Assembly: GCF_041438865.1 (NCBI RefSeq)
Contig: NZ_CP109450.1
Location: 7,681,501 to 7,745,500, forward strand
Reading direction: 5' to 3'
Source: Streptomyces sp. NBC_01471
GTDB taxonomy: Bacteria; Actinomycetota; Actinomycetes; Streptomycetales; Streptomycetaceae
Length of the DNA: 64,000 bases
Part shown: piece by piece, positions 33,127-41,179 of the stretch
Numbering within the stretch: the first letter of the stretch is position 1
Layout: every line of letters begins with the position of its first letter
Notes under the pieces: model-generated
The model's database searches: none
What the model was told of the DNA's origin: nothing
What the model saw: only the letters and a program-made list of their open reading frames with translations
Made by a program: the position numbers and the translations under genes

Positions 33127-33212
33127 AGTGGTTCGCGTACCGCGGGAGGGGGCGCCCGGCGTCCTTGCCCGCGCGGCAGCCGACGAAGCCGGAAGCGAAG
33201 AGGAGAAGTGGG

Positions 33213-34172
33213 ATGACGTCACAGAACGCGGAAGGCACGACGGACGGAGCGGCCGGGGACGGCGGTGGCATGTGCGCGGGGCGCGTGGCCGTCGTCACCG
33301 GGGCGGGCCGGGGTCTGGGCCGCGCCCATGCGCGCGCCCTGGCGGCCGAGGGTGCCCGGGTCGTCGTCAATGACCTGGGGGTCGGGCTCGACGGCGCGGG
33401 CGGTTCGGCGGGCCCCGCGCAGGAGGTCGTGGACGAGATCGTCGCGGCCGGCGGCGAAGCGGTCGCCCACGGCGGCGACATCGCCACCACGGACGGTGCG
33501 GCCTCCCTGGTCGCCACCGCACTGGATGCCTTCGGCCGGCTGGACATCCTGGTCAACAACGCCGGGTTCCTGCGGGACAGGATGCTCGTCAATCTCGACG
33601 AGGACAGCTGGGACGCCGTCATGCGGGTCCACCTCAAGGGGCACTTCCTGGCCCTCAAGCACGCCGGGGCGCACTGGCGCGCGGAGGCCAAGGCGGGGCG
33701 GACGCCACAGGCCCGTGTGATCAACACCAGCTCGGGTGCCGGACTCCTCGGCAGCGTGGGGCAGGGCAACTACGCGGCGGCCAAGGCCGGGATCCTCGGG
33801 CTCACCCTGGTCGCCGCGGCGGAACTGGGCCGCTACGGCGTCCAGGTCAACGCCATCGCCCCCGCCGCCCGCACCCGGATGACCGAGACGGTCTTCGCCG
33901 ACGCCATGGCCGCGTCCGTGGACGGCGGCTTCGACGCGATGGCCCCGGAGAACGTCTCGCCGCTGGTGGTCTGGCTGGCCTCCGGGGCGTCCGGCGGAGT
34001 CACCGGCCGGGTCTTCGAGGCGGAAGCCGGGCGGATCACGGTCATGGAGGGATGGCGGCCGGGACCGGCCGCCGACAAGGGGGCGCGCTGGACGCCGGCC
34101 GAGGCGGGCGAGGCGGCGCTGCGGCTGCTCGCCGCGGCGGAGCAGCCGCAGCCGGTGTACGGCGCGCAGTGA
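33213..34172 (+). CDS. ipdF: IpdF, SDR of the HIP pathway
   Basis: Short-chain dehydrogenase of 319 residues, longer than classical SDRs and close to mycobacterial IpdF along its length. It has the nucleotide loop VVTGAGRGLGRAHARALAAEG, NDLGVGLDGAGGSA, NNAGFLRDRML near residue 125, NTSSGAGLLGSVGQGNYAAAKAG with Ser and YxxxK, and the end GWRPGPAADKGARW then PVYGAQ. IpdF oxidises the 5-hydroxyl group of the HIP-derived CoA ester. ATG at 33213 follows GAGGAGAAG. It is divergent from echA20 across operator 2 and ends at a strong hairpin. Confidence 0.92.
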   Translation: MTSQNAEGTTDGAAGDGGGMCAGRVAVVTGAGRGLGRAHARALAAEGARVVVNDLGVGLDGAGGSAGPAQEVVDEIVAAGGEAVAHGGDIATTDGAASLVATALDAFGRLDILVNNAGFLRDRMLVNLDEDSWDAVMRVHLKGHFLALKHAGAHWRAEAKAGRTPQARVINTSSGAGLLGSVGQGNYAAAKAGILGLTLVAAAELGRYGVQVNAIAPAARTRMTETVFADAMAASVDGGFDAMAPENVSPLVVWLASGASGGVTGRVFEAEAGRITVMEGWRPGPAADKGARWTPAEAGEAALRLLAAAEQPQPVYGAQ

Positions 34173-34175
34173 AGG

Positions 34176-34214
34176 CCGTCGTGCGGGCGCCGCTGGCCGG
34201 CGCCCGCACGACGG
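34176..34214. terminator. Hairpin terminator between ipdF and the next SDR
   Basis: A 17-base perfect stem (34176-34192 with 34198-34214) and a five-base loop start four bases after the ipdF stop. The following gene is convergent, so it may serve both. Confidence 0.88.
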
Positions 34215-34327
34215 GCGGTACGGCGCCGGCGGACACCCCGCCCGGAGCCGGCCGGCGTCCCGCCGCGGGGGAGTGGAGTCCGGGCCCCGCCGGTCCGCCG
34301 AGGCCCCCCCGGCCGTTCCCGGCGCTG

Positions 34328-35137
34328 TCAGCCGCGGTGCTGTCGGCCGGTGGCGGCCATGTCGGCGGAGCGGGCCGCGAGGTAGCGGCCCGGGACGTCA
34401 CCGCCCCCGTGGACCGCGAGATCGGCGCCGTTCACGTACGACGCCTGACGGCCCGCCAGATACAGGCAGGCGTCGGCCACGTCGGACGGCACCGCCATCC
34501 GCCCCATGGGAATGGTCCGCGCCACCGCCGCGCCTCCGTCGCTGCCGTAGACGGCCGCGGCGTTCTCGGTGCGGATCAGCCCGGTGGTGATGTGGTTGAC
34601 GCGGACCAGCGGCGCCCACTCCAGCGCCAGGGCGCGGGTCAGGCCGAGCAGTCCGGCCTTGGCGGCCGAGTAGGCGGCGGTGCCGGGCTGCGGGTCGTGG
34701 CCCGAGACGCTGCCGATGTTCACGATCGAGCCGCCCTGTTCCTGCGTCCGCATGACGCGGTTGGCCGCCTGGGCCGTGTAGAAGGGGGCGAGCAGATTGA
34801 GTGCGACGATCCGCTCGACGAACCGCGGTGAGACGGTGGCGGCGTCCGAGTCGGGCGAGCCCCCCGCGTTGTTGACGAGCGTGTCCAGCCGGCCGAACCG
34901 GGCTGCCGCGTGCTCGATGAGGCCGGCCGCCGCCTCGGGGTCGCGTACGTCCGCCGCGCGGAAGGCCGCGGTGCGTCCCTCCGCGACCGGCAGGGAATCC
35001 GGTTCGCCGCGGCCGCAGACGAGGACTTCGGCTCCCGCGCCGAGGAACGCCTCGGCGATCGCGTATCCGATGCCCTTGGTGCCGCCCGTGACGACGACCG
35101 CCCGTCCAGTGAAGTCCGCCGGGTTGCTGATGGTCAT
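34328..35137 (-). CDS. SDR family oxidoreductase in the steroid cluster
   Basis: Classical SDR of 269 residues: VVVTGGTKGIGYAIAEAFLGAGAEV, NNAGGSPDS near residue 90, NIGSVSGHDPQPGTAAYSAAKAGLLGLTRALALEW with the catalytic Ser-Tyr-Lys, and a C-terminal ASYVNGADLAVHGGGDVPGR. ATG at 35137 follows GGAGG. It is divergent from fadD3 across KstR2-type operator 3, in the place of mycobacterial Rv3549c. It probably acts on a hydroxyl or keto group of a ring C/D intermediate; exact step unknown. Confidence 0.84.
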   Translation of the reverse strand: MTISNPADFTGRAVVVTGGTKGIGYAIAEAFLGAGAEVLVCGRGEPDSLPVAEGRTAAFRAADVRDPEAAAGLIEHAAARFGRLDTLVNNAGGSPDSDAATVSPRFVERIVALNLLAPFYTAQAANRVMRTQEQGGSIVNIGSVSGHDPQPGTAAYSAAKAGLLGLTRALALEWAPLVRVNHITTGLIRTENAAAVYGSDGGAAVARTIPMGRMAVPSDVADACLYLAGRQASYVNGADLAVHGGGDVPGRYLAARSADMAATGRQHRG

Positions 35138-35200
35138 TGCCGCCTCCGTGCCGTCCGGGCCCGGCTGCGCTGTGGACGGCCGGGAGCTGGTGCGACATCA

Positions 35201-35222
35201 ACCTACCAAGCGTTAGGTAGGT
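35201..35222. promoter_or_regulatory. KstR2-type operator 3
   Basis: CCTACCAAGCGTTAGGTAGG (35202-35221), flanked by A and T that also pair, contains ACCAAGCGTTAGGT, a two-mismatch KstR2 box. It sits between the SDR start (35137) and the fadD3 start (35271), about 50-65 bases from each. Confidence 0.75.
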
Positions 35223-35270
35223 GAACTAGAGTGCTTGGATTCCGAGAATTCCGACGGACGAGGGGTCTCC

Positions 35271-36953
35271 ATGACGCAGGACGAGCCGGCCCGCACCGTT
35301 CCCGGCGCGCTGGCCGCCACGGCCCGGAGCCACCCGGACACCGAGGCGCTCATCGACGGCGCGACCCGGCTGACGTACGCCGAACTGGCCCTGCGGGTGC
35401 GGCGCGCCACCGCCGCGGTGATGGCCTCGGGTGTCGTACCCGGTGACCGGGTGGCCGTCTGGGCCCCCAACGGGCACCGCTGGGTGGTGGCCGCGCTCGG
35501 CGCCCTCGGCGCGGGAGCCGTACTGGTGCCGGTCAACACCCGCTACAAGGGCGAGGAGGCGGGCTGGCTGCTGGCCAGGAGCGGGGCCAGGACCCTGTTC
35601 GTGGACAACGGCTTCCTGGGCCACGACTACCTCGGCTACCTCGGCGGACTGCCCGGCGGCGCGGGGAGCGGGCCGGGAGACGGCACTCCGGCTGCTGCCC
35701 CCGCCCGCGTCTCTGCCTCCTGTGAGGACGGCGGACCCGGCACCGCCGTACCGGGCAGGGGGCCGGTCCCCGCGCTGCCCGGTCTGCTCGATGTGGTGCT
35801 CATCGGGGGCGGCACGGCCCACGGGGCGCGCACCTGGGAGGAGTTCCTGGCCGCGGGCGGGCAGGTGTCCGACGCGGCAGCCGACGCCCGGGCCGCCGCG
35901 GTCGGCCCGGAGGACGCCTGCGACATGTTCTTCACCTCGGGCACCACCGGCAGACCCAAGGGCGCACTGACGGCGCACGGTCAGAACATCCGCGCCTTCG
36001 AGGCCTGGAGCGAGCGGGCCGGGCTGAGCCACGACGACCGGTATCTCATCGTCAACCCCCTCTTCCACACCTTCGGATACAAGGCCGGGGTCCTCGCCTG
36101 TCTGCGCCGGGCGGCCACGATGGTCCTCCAGCCGGTCTTCGACGTACGGGAGACGCTGCGGCTGGTGAGTGCGGAGAAGGTGACCGTACTGCCCGGTCCG
36201 CCCGCCATCTACACGTCGATCCTCGAACACCCGGACCGCCACGCCTACGACACCTCGTCGCTGCGCCTGGCCGTCACCGGCGCTTCCGTCGTGCCCGTCG
36301 CACTGGTCGAGCGGATGCGGGAGGAACTGAAGCTGACCGTACTCACCGCGTACGGGCTCACCGAGTCGTGCGGCATGGTCTCCATGTGCACCGCCGACGA
36401 CGACGCGCGGACCGTCGCCGCCACATCCGGCCGGGCAGTCGACGGTGTGGACCTCTCCGTCGTGGACGCAGCGGGCAACCGGCTGGGACCCGGTGAGGAC
36501 GGCGAGATCGTGGTGGGTGGATACAACGTGATGCGCGGGTACTTCGAGGACCCCGCCGCGACCGCCGGGGCGATCGACGCCCGGGGCCGCCTGCACACCG
36601 GCGACGTCGGGCGCCTCGACACGAACGGCAATCTCACCGTCACCGGCAGGCTGAAGGACATGTTCCTGGTCGGCGGCTTCAACGTGTACCCGGCCGAGGT
36701 CGAGCAACTCCTCGCGCGGCACCGGCAGATCTCCGAGGCGGCGGTCGTCGGGATACCGGATCCGAGGCTGGGCGAAGTGGGCCGGGCCTACGTCACACCC
36801 CGGCCCGGCGAGCGCCCGGAGCCCGCGGAGGTGATCGCCTTCTGCCGGGAGCGGCTGGCGAACTTCAAGGTGCCGCGTGAGGTCGTGGTGCTCGACCGGC
36901 TCCCGCGCAACGCCATGGGGAAAGTCCTCAAGTCGGACCTGGACAGGAGCTGA
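35271..36953 (+). CDS. fadD3: FadD3, HIP-CoA synthetase (acyl-CoA ligase)
   Basis: AMP-forming acyl-CoA ligase of 560 residues. It has the P-loop DMFFTSGTTGRPKGALTAHGQN near residue 220, YGLTESCGMVSMCT near 362, the hinge HTGDVGRLDTNGNLTVTGRLKDMFLVGGFNVYPAEVE near 440-475, and the catalytic lysine in NAMGKVLKSDL at the end. In steroid degradation FadD3 activates 3aα-H-4α(3'-propanoate)-7aβ-methylhexahydro-1,5-indanedione (HIP). The ATG at 35271 follows GAGGGG, downstream of operator 3. The linker between residues 125 and 180 (GSGPGDGTPAAAPARV) is longer and less conserved than usual. Name rests on cluster context. Confidence 0.87.
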   Translation: MTQDEPARTVPGALAATARSHPDTEALIDGATRLTYAELALRVRRATAAVMASGVVPGDRVAVWAPNGHRWVVAALGALGAGAVLVPVNTRYKGEEAGWLLARSGARTLFVDNGFLGHDYLGYLGGLPGGAGSGPGDGTPAAAPARVSASCEDGGPGTAVPGRGPVPALPGLLDVVLIGGGTAHGARTWEEFLAAGGQVSDAAADARAAAVGPEDACDMFFTSGTTGRPKGALTAHGQNIRAFEAWSERAGLSHDDRYLIVNPLFHTFGYKAGVLACLRRAATMVLQPVFDVRETLRLVSAEKVTVLPGPPAIYTSILEHPDRHAYDTSSLRLAVTGASVVPVALVERMREELKLTVLTAYGLTESCGMVSMCTADDDARTVAATSGRAVDGVDLSVVDAAGNRLGPGEDGEIVVGGYNVMRGYFEDPAATAGAIDARGRLHTGDVGRLDTNGNLTVTGRLKDMFLVGGFNVYPAEVEQLLARHRQISEAAVVGIPDPRLGEVGRAYVTPRPGERPEPAEVIAFCRERLANFKVPREVVVLDRLPRNAMGKVLKSDLDRS

Positions 36954-36958
36954 CTACG

Positions 36959-37042
36959 ATGCGCACCGCCGAGGGACACACGCCGCCCGGGGAGTCCGCC
37001 GCCGTACCCCTGCCCGTACCCCTCCGTGGAGCCGCGGCGTGA
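36959..37042 (+). CDS. Possible 27-codon ORF coupling fadD3 to the MaoC gene
   Basis: ATG at 36959, nine bases after AGGAG, opens 27 codons (MRTAEGHTPPGESAAVPLPV...) and stops at TGA 37040-37042, overlapping the GTG of the next gene as GTGA. The peptide is Pro/Ala-rich and unrelated to known families. A proper ribosome site and the stop/start overlap support translation and coupling; chance cannot be excluded. Confidence 0.4.
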   Translation: MRTAEGHTPPGESAAVPLPVPLRGAAA

Positions 37043-37899
37043 GCGCGCCGCCGCGCCCCCGGGCGGGTGACTGGCGCGGGTGTGAACTGGGGGAGCGCAC
37101 CGTCACCTACGACGAGCGCGACGCGATCCTCTACGCCCTCGCGGTCGGCGCCGAGGCCACCGATCTGGACCTGGTCTTCGAGGAACGGCTGCGGGTGCTG
37201 CCCACCTTCGCGCTCACCCTCGCCCAGTGGGCGCCCGACGCACTCGGCTCGCTGGGCGCCTTCGACATCCGTACCGCGGTCCACGGAGCCCAGCGGTTCC
37301 AGGTGACGTCCCCGCTGCCCCGCTCGGGGAAGCTGTCCATGCGGGCGTACGTGGGCGAGGTGTGGGACAAGGGATCGGCCGCGGTGTTCGAGGTCGTGGT
37401 GGTCAGCGACTGCTCCATCGCCACCTGGTCGCTCTTCGCCCCGGGACGCGGGGGTTTCGGCGGCGAACGCGGCCCGGCGGCACCGTCCGCCCCGGCCGGA
37501 CCGCCCGGCCACGCGGCCGAGGTGGCGACCGCCCCGAATCAGGCGGCGCTCTACCGGCTGCTCGGCGACCGCCACGCCATGCACATCGACCCGGACGCCG
37601 CACGGGCGGCCGGACAGCCGGGACCGTTCCTGCACGGACTGTGCTCGATGGCGGCTGCGACGCTGCCCCTGGCGCGGGCGGCGGGCGCTCATCCGGCCGA
37701 TCTGGTGCGGCTCGAAGGCCGGTTCGCCGCTCCGGTCTTCCCTGGCGACCGCCTCACGGCGCGGGCCTGGGACCGCACCGGACCGCAACCGCCCCCGACC
37801 GGCGGCGCGCACGCGGCGCCCACCGTGGAACTGCGCTTCGAACTCCTCGGCGGCGGCCGCCCGGTGGTGTCCGGCGGACGGGCCGGGTTCAGCGTCTGA
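37039..37899 (+). CDS. MaoC-like 2-enoyl-CoA hydratase (double hot-dog)
   Basis: Hydratase 2 of 286 residues with two hot-dog halves: N-terminal TVTYDERDAILYALAVGAEATDLDLVFEERLRVLPTFAL and a C-terminal catalytic half with LLGDRHAMHIDPDAARAAGQPGPFLHGLCSM, holding the Asp/His dyad of the (R)-specific hydratase motif. GTG at 37039 sits seven bases after GGAG. It follows fadD3 with an intervening mini-ORF, so it probably belongs to the KstR2 regulon and hydrates an enoyl-CoA made during HIP side-chain beta-oxidation; this assignment is inference. The order HIDPDxA...FLHGL is canonical. Confidence 0.85.
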   Translation: MSAPPRPRAGDWRGCELGERTVTYDERDAILYALAVGAEATDLDLVFEERLRVLPTFALTLAQWAPDALGSLGAFDIRTAVHGAQRFQVTSPLPRSGKLSMRAYVGEVWDKGSAAVFEVVVVSDCSIATWSLFAPGRGGFGGERGPAAPSAPAGPPGHAAEVATAPNQAALYRLLGDRHAMHIDPDAARAAGQPGPFLHGLCSMAAATLPLARAAGAHPADLVRLEGRFAAPVFPGDRLTARAWDRTGPQPPPTGGAHAAPTVELRFELLGGGRPVVSGGRAGFSV

Positions 37900-38048
37900 C
37901 CGCTGTCGGCGGGGCTATTCAGGGCACGGTGAGTGAACCGGATCACTTTCTGTTGATGTTCAGGCATAGGTAAAGGCCAATCGGGGAGGTGACCAGACCG
38001 CTGGTGTGAACCAGTGGCTTCAGTTCAGTGAGGAAAGGCAGAACACAC

Positions 38049-39557
38049 GTGTCGGCAAGCGAGACCATTCATGTAGACGGGATGTGGCGGGGCGCCGCAT
38101 CCGGCGCCACACGGGAGGTCCTCGACCCCGCCGACGCGAAGACCCTGCAGACCGTGGCCGAGGGCGGCGCGGAGGACGCGGACGCCGCCGTACTGGCCGC
38201 GCACACCGCCTTCGCGGGCGGCCGGGGCGACTGGCCGGGCACCCCGGTGGCCGAACGCGCCGCGCTGCTGCGCCGGGTCGCCGGGCTGCTCCAGCGCGAC
38301 CGCGAGGAGATCGCGCTCATCGAGAGCCGCGACACCGGCAAGACCCTGGAGGAGGGCCGGGTCGACGTCGACGATGTCACCAACGCCTTCCGGTACTTCG
38401 CCGATCTGGTGATGAACGAGAGCGGCGGCCGGGTCGTGGACGCCGGTTCGCCCGACGTGCACAGCGTCGTCGTCCATGAGCCGGTCGGCGTCTGCGCGCT
38501 GATCACGCCCTGGAACTACCCGCTGCTGCAGGCCAGCTGGAAGATCGCGCCCGCGCTCGCCGCGGGCAACACCTTCGTCGTCAAGCCCAGCGAGGTCACC
38601 CCGCTCTCCACCGTCCACCTGGTGAAGCTCCTGACGGAGGCCGGGCTGCCCGCCGGAGTGGCCAACATCGTCACCGGCCCCGGAGTCCCCGTGGGGGCCA
38701 GGCTCGCCGAACACCCGCAGGTCGACCTCTTCTCCTTCACCGGGGGACTCGCGAGCGGGACCACGGCCGCGAGCTCGGCCGTCGCCGGTGCGAAGAAGAT
38801 CGCCCTGGAACTGGGCGGCAAGAACCCCAACGTGGTCTTCGCCGATGCCTGCGCCACCGAGGAGGGCTTCGACACCGCCGTCGACCAGGCGCTGAACGCC
38901 GCCTTCATCCACAGCGGCCAGGTCTGCTCGGCCGGGGCCAGGCTCATCATCGAGGAGTCGGTCCGGGACCGCTTCGTCGCCGAACTGGCCCGTCGCGCCG
39001 AGCGGATCAGGCTCGGCCGCGGCACCGCCGAAGGCGTCGAGTGCGGGCCGCTGGTCTCCCAGCAGCAGCTGGACAAGGTCGAGGCGTACGTGGCGTCCGC
39101 GCTGGCCGAAGGGGCGCAGCTGCGCTGCGGCGGCCGGCGCCCCGAGCCGTCCGGTGACCGGCCCGCCACCGGTTACTTCTACGCGCCCACCGTCCTGGAC
39201 AGCTGCCACCGCGACATGAAGGTCGTCCGCGAGGAGACCTTCGGGCCGATCCTGACCGTCGAGACCTTCCGCGACGAGGAAGAGGCGGTGACACTGGCCA
39301 ATGACACCGAGTACGGACTGGCCGGCGCCGTCTGGTCGGCCGACACCGCCCGCGCCCGCCGCGTCGCCGCCCGGCTGCGGCACGGCACCGTCTGGATCAA
39401 CGACTACCACCCCTACCTCCCGCAGGCGGAGTGGGGCGGCTTCGGCAAGTCCGGCATCGGCCGCGAGCTGGGACCCACCGGCCTGGACGAGTACCGCGAG
39501 TCCAAGCACATCTACGAGAACCTCCGGCCCGCACCGGTCCGCTGGTTCACGGGCTGA
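38049..39557 (+). CDS. betB: Betaine-aldehyde dehydrogenase-type aldehyde dehydrogenase
   Basis: NAD(P)-dependent aldehyde dehydrogenase of 502 residues. Visible: the cofactor/asparagine motif TPWNYPLLQASWKIAPALAAGN near residue 155, the glutamate motif LELGGKNPNVVF near 255, the nucleophile in HSGQVCSAGARLII near 292, and EETFGPILTVE near 392. GTG at 38049 follows GAGGAAAGG. It leads an operon with a GMC dehydrogenase and a ProVWX-type transporter, so it most likely oxidises betaine aldehyde to glycine betaine in osmoprotection. The 150 bases upstream hold its promoter; no operator is recognised there. Confidence 0.88.
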   Translation: MSASETIHVDGMWRGAASGATREVLDPADAKTLQTVAEGGAEDADAAVLAAHTAFAGGRGDWPGTPVAERAALLRRVAGLLQRDREEIALIESRDTGKTLEEGRVDVDDVTNAFRYFADLVMNESGGRVVDAGSPDVHSVVVHEPVGVCALITPWNYPLLQASWKIAPALAAGNTFVVKPSEVTPLSTVHLVKLLTEAGLPAGVANIVTGPGVPVGARLAEHPQVDLFSFTGGLASGTTAASSAVAGAKKIALELGGKNPNVVFADACATEEGFDTAVDQALNAAFIHSGQVCSAGARLIIEESVRDRFVAELARRAERIRLGRGTAEGVECGPLVSQQQLDKVEAYVASALAEGAQLRCGGRRPEPSGDRPATGYFYAPTVLDSCHRDMKVVREETFGPILTVETFRDEEEAVTLANDTEYGLAGAVWSADTARARRVAARLRHGTVWINDYHPYLPQAEWGGFGKSGIGRELGPTGLDEYRESKHIYENLRPAPVRWFTG

Positions 39558-39619
39558 GCGTCCGTCTGTTCGCAGCACAGCGTAAGCCCGTCAGCACTTT
39601 GCAGAAGGAGCAACGTCCC

Positions 39620-41179
39620 ATGCCTCCGGAGATCTCCACGGTCACCGCCGACTACGTCATCGTCGGCGGCGGCACCGCGGGTTCGGTGATCGCCTCCCGG
39701 CTCACCGAGGACCCCGCCGTCAGCGTCGTCGTAGTCGAGGGCGGCCCGACCGACATCGACCGCGACGACGTCCTCACCCTCCGCCGCTGGCTCGGCCTGC
39801 TCGGCGGCGACCTGGACTACGCGTACCCCACCACCGAGCAGCCGCGCGGCAACTCGCACATCCTGCACAGCCGCGCCAAGGTGCTCGGCGGCTGTTCCTC
39901 GCACAACACCCTGATCTCGTTCAAGCCGCTGCCCGGCGACTGGGACGAGTGGTCCGAGCACGGAGCGGCCGGCTGGGACGCGAAGTCGATGGACCCGTAC
40001 TTCTCCAAACTCCGCAACAACATCGTCGCGGTGGACGAGAAGGACCGGAACGCCATCGCCCGCGACTTCGTCACCGCGGCCCAGCAGGCGGCGGGCGTCC
40101 CGCGCGTCGAGGGCTTCAACAAGAACCCCTTCCACGAGGGCGTGGGCTTCTTCGACCTCGCCTACCACCCGGAGAACAACAAGCGTTCCTCGGCGTCGGT
40201 CGCCTACCTCCACCCGCACATCGAGGCCGGCGACCGGCCCAACCTCACGATCATGCTGGAGACCTGGGCCCACCGGCTCGAACTGGACGGCGACCGCGCC
40301 ACCGGTGTGCACGTCCGCACCAAGGACGGCGAAGAAGTCCTTCTGCGGGCCGGCCGCGAAGTGCTGGTCTGCGCGGGTGCGGTGGACACACCGCGGCTGC
40401 TGATGCTCTCCGGCATCGGTCCGAAGCAGGATCTGGAAGCCCTCGGCATCCCCGTCGTGCACGACCTGCCGGGCGTCGGCGAGAACCTCCTCGACCACCC
40501 CGAGTCCGTCATCGTGTGGGAGACCGACGGGCCCATTCCGGAGAACTCGGCGATGGACTCCGACGCCGGACTCTTCGTCCGCCGCGACCCCGGATCGCGC
40601 GGCCCGGACCTGATGTTCCACTTCTACCAGATCCCCTTCACCGACAACCCGGAGCGCCTGGGCTACGAGAAGCCCGAGCACGGCGTGTCGATGACTCCCA
40701 ACATCCCCAAGCCGCGCAGCCGCGGCCGCCTCTACCTCACCAGCGCCGACCCCGAGGTCAAACCGGCCCTGGACTTCCGGTACTTCACCGATGAGGACGA
40801 CTACGACGGCCGGACACTGGTCGACGGCATCCGCCTCGCCCGCGAGATCGCGAAGACCGAACCGCTCGCCCACTGGCTCAAGCGCGAGGTCTGCCCGGGC
40901 CCCGAGGTCACGTCCGACGAGGACATCAGCGAGTACGCCCGCAAGGTCGCACACACCGTCTACCACCCGGCGGGCACCTGCCGGATGGGCGCACCCGACG
41001 ACGCCCTCGCCGTGGTCGACCCCGAGCTGCGGGTCCGCGGACTGTCCGGCCTCCGTATCGCCGACGCGTCCGTCTTCCCGACGATGCCCTCGGTCAACCC
41101 GATGATCGGAGTCCTCATGGTCGGCGAGAAGTGCGCCGAACTCCTGGCCGCGACCCCCGCCCAGGGAGGTACGGCATGA
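39620..41179 (+). CDS. betA: Choline dehydrogenase-type GMC oxidoreductase
   Basis: FAD-dependent oxidase/dehydrogenase of 519 residues. The ADP-binding loop is DYVIVGGGTAGSVIASRL at residues 11-28, GMC signature 1 includes RAKVLGGCSSHNTLI near 92, signature 2 AGAVDTPRLLMLSGIGP near 258, and the C-terminal HTVYHPAGTCRMG plus SVFPTMPSVNPMIGVLMVGEK carry the catalytic His and Asn. ATG at 39620 follows AAGGAG. Between betB and a betaine transporter it should oxidise choline to betaine aldehyde; substrate is inferred from context, since GMC enzymes vary. Its stop overlaps the next start (ATGA). Confidence 0.86.
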   Translation: MPPEISTVTADYVIVGGGTAGSVIASRLTEDPAVSVVVVEGGPTDIDRDDVLTLRRWLGLLGGDLDYAYPTTEQPRGNSHILHSRAKVLGGCSSHNTLISFKPLPGDWDEWSEHGAAGWDAKSMDPYFSKLRNNIVAVDEKDRNAIARDFVTAAQQAAGVPRVEGFNKNPFHEGVGFFDLAYHPENNKRSSASVAYLHPHIEAGDRPNLTIMLETWAHRLELDGDRATGVHVRTKDGEEVLLRAGREVLVCAGAVDTPRLLMLSGIGPKQDLEALGIPVVHDLPGVGENLLDHPESVIVWETDGPIPENSAMDSDAGLFVRRDPGSRGPDLMFHFYQIPFTDNPERLGYEKPEHGVSMTPNIPKPRSRGRLYLTSADPEVKPALDFRYFTDEDDYDGRTLVDGIRLAREIAKTEPLAHWLKREVCPGPEVTSDEDISEYARKVAHTVYHPAGTCRMGAPDDALAVVDPELRVRGLSGLRIADASVFPTMPSVNPMIGVLMVGEKCAELLAATPAQGGTA

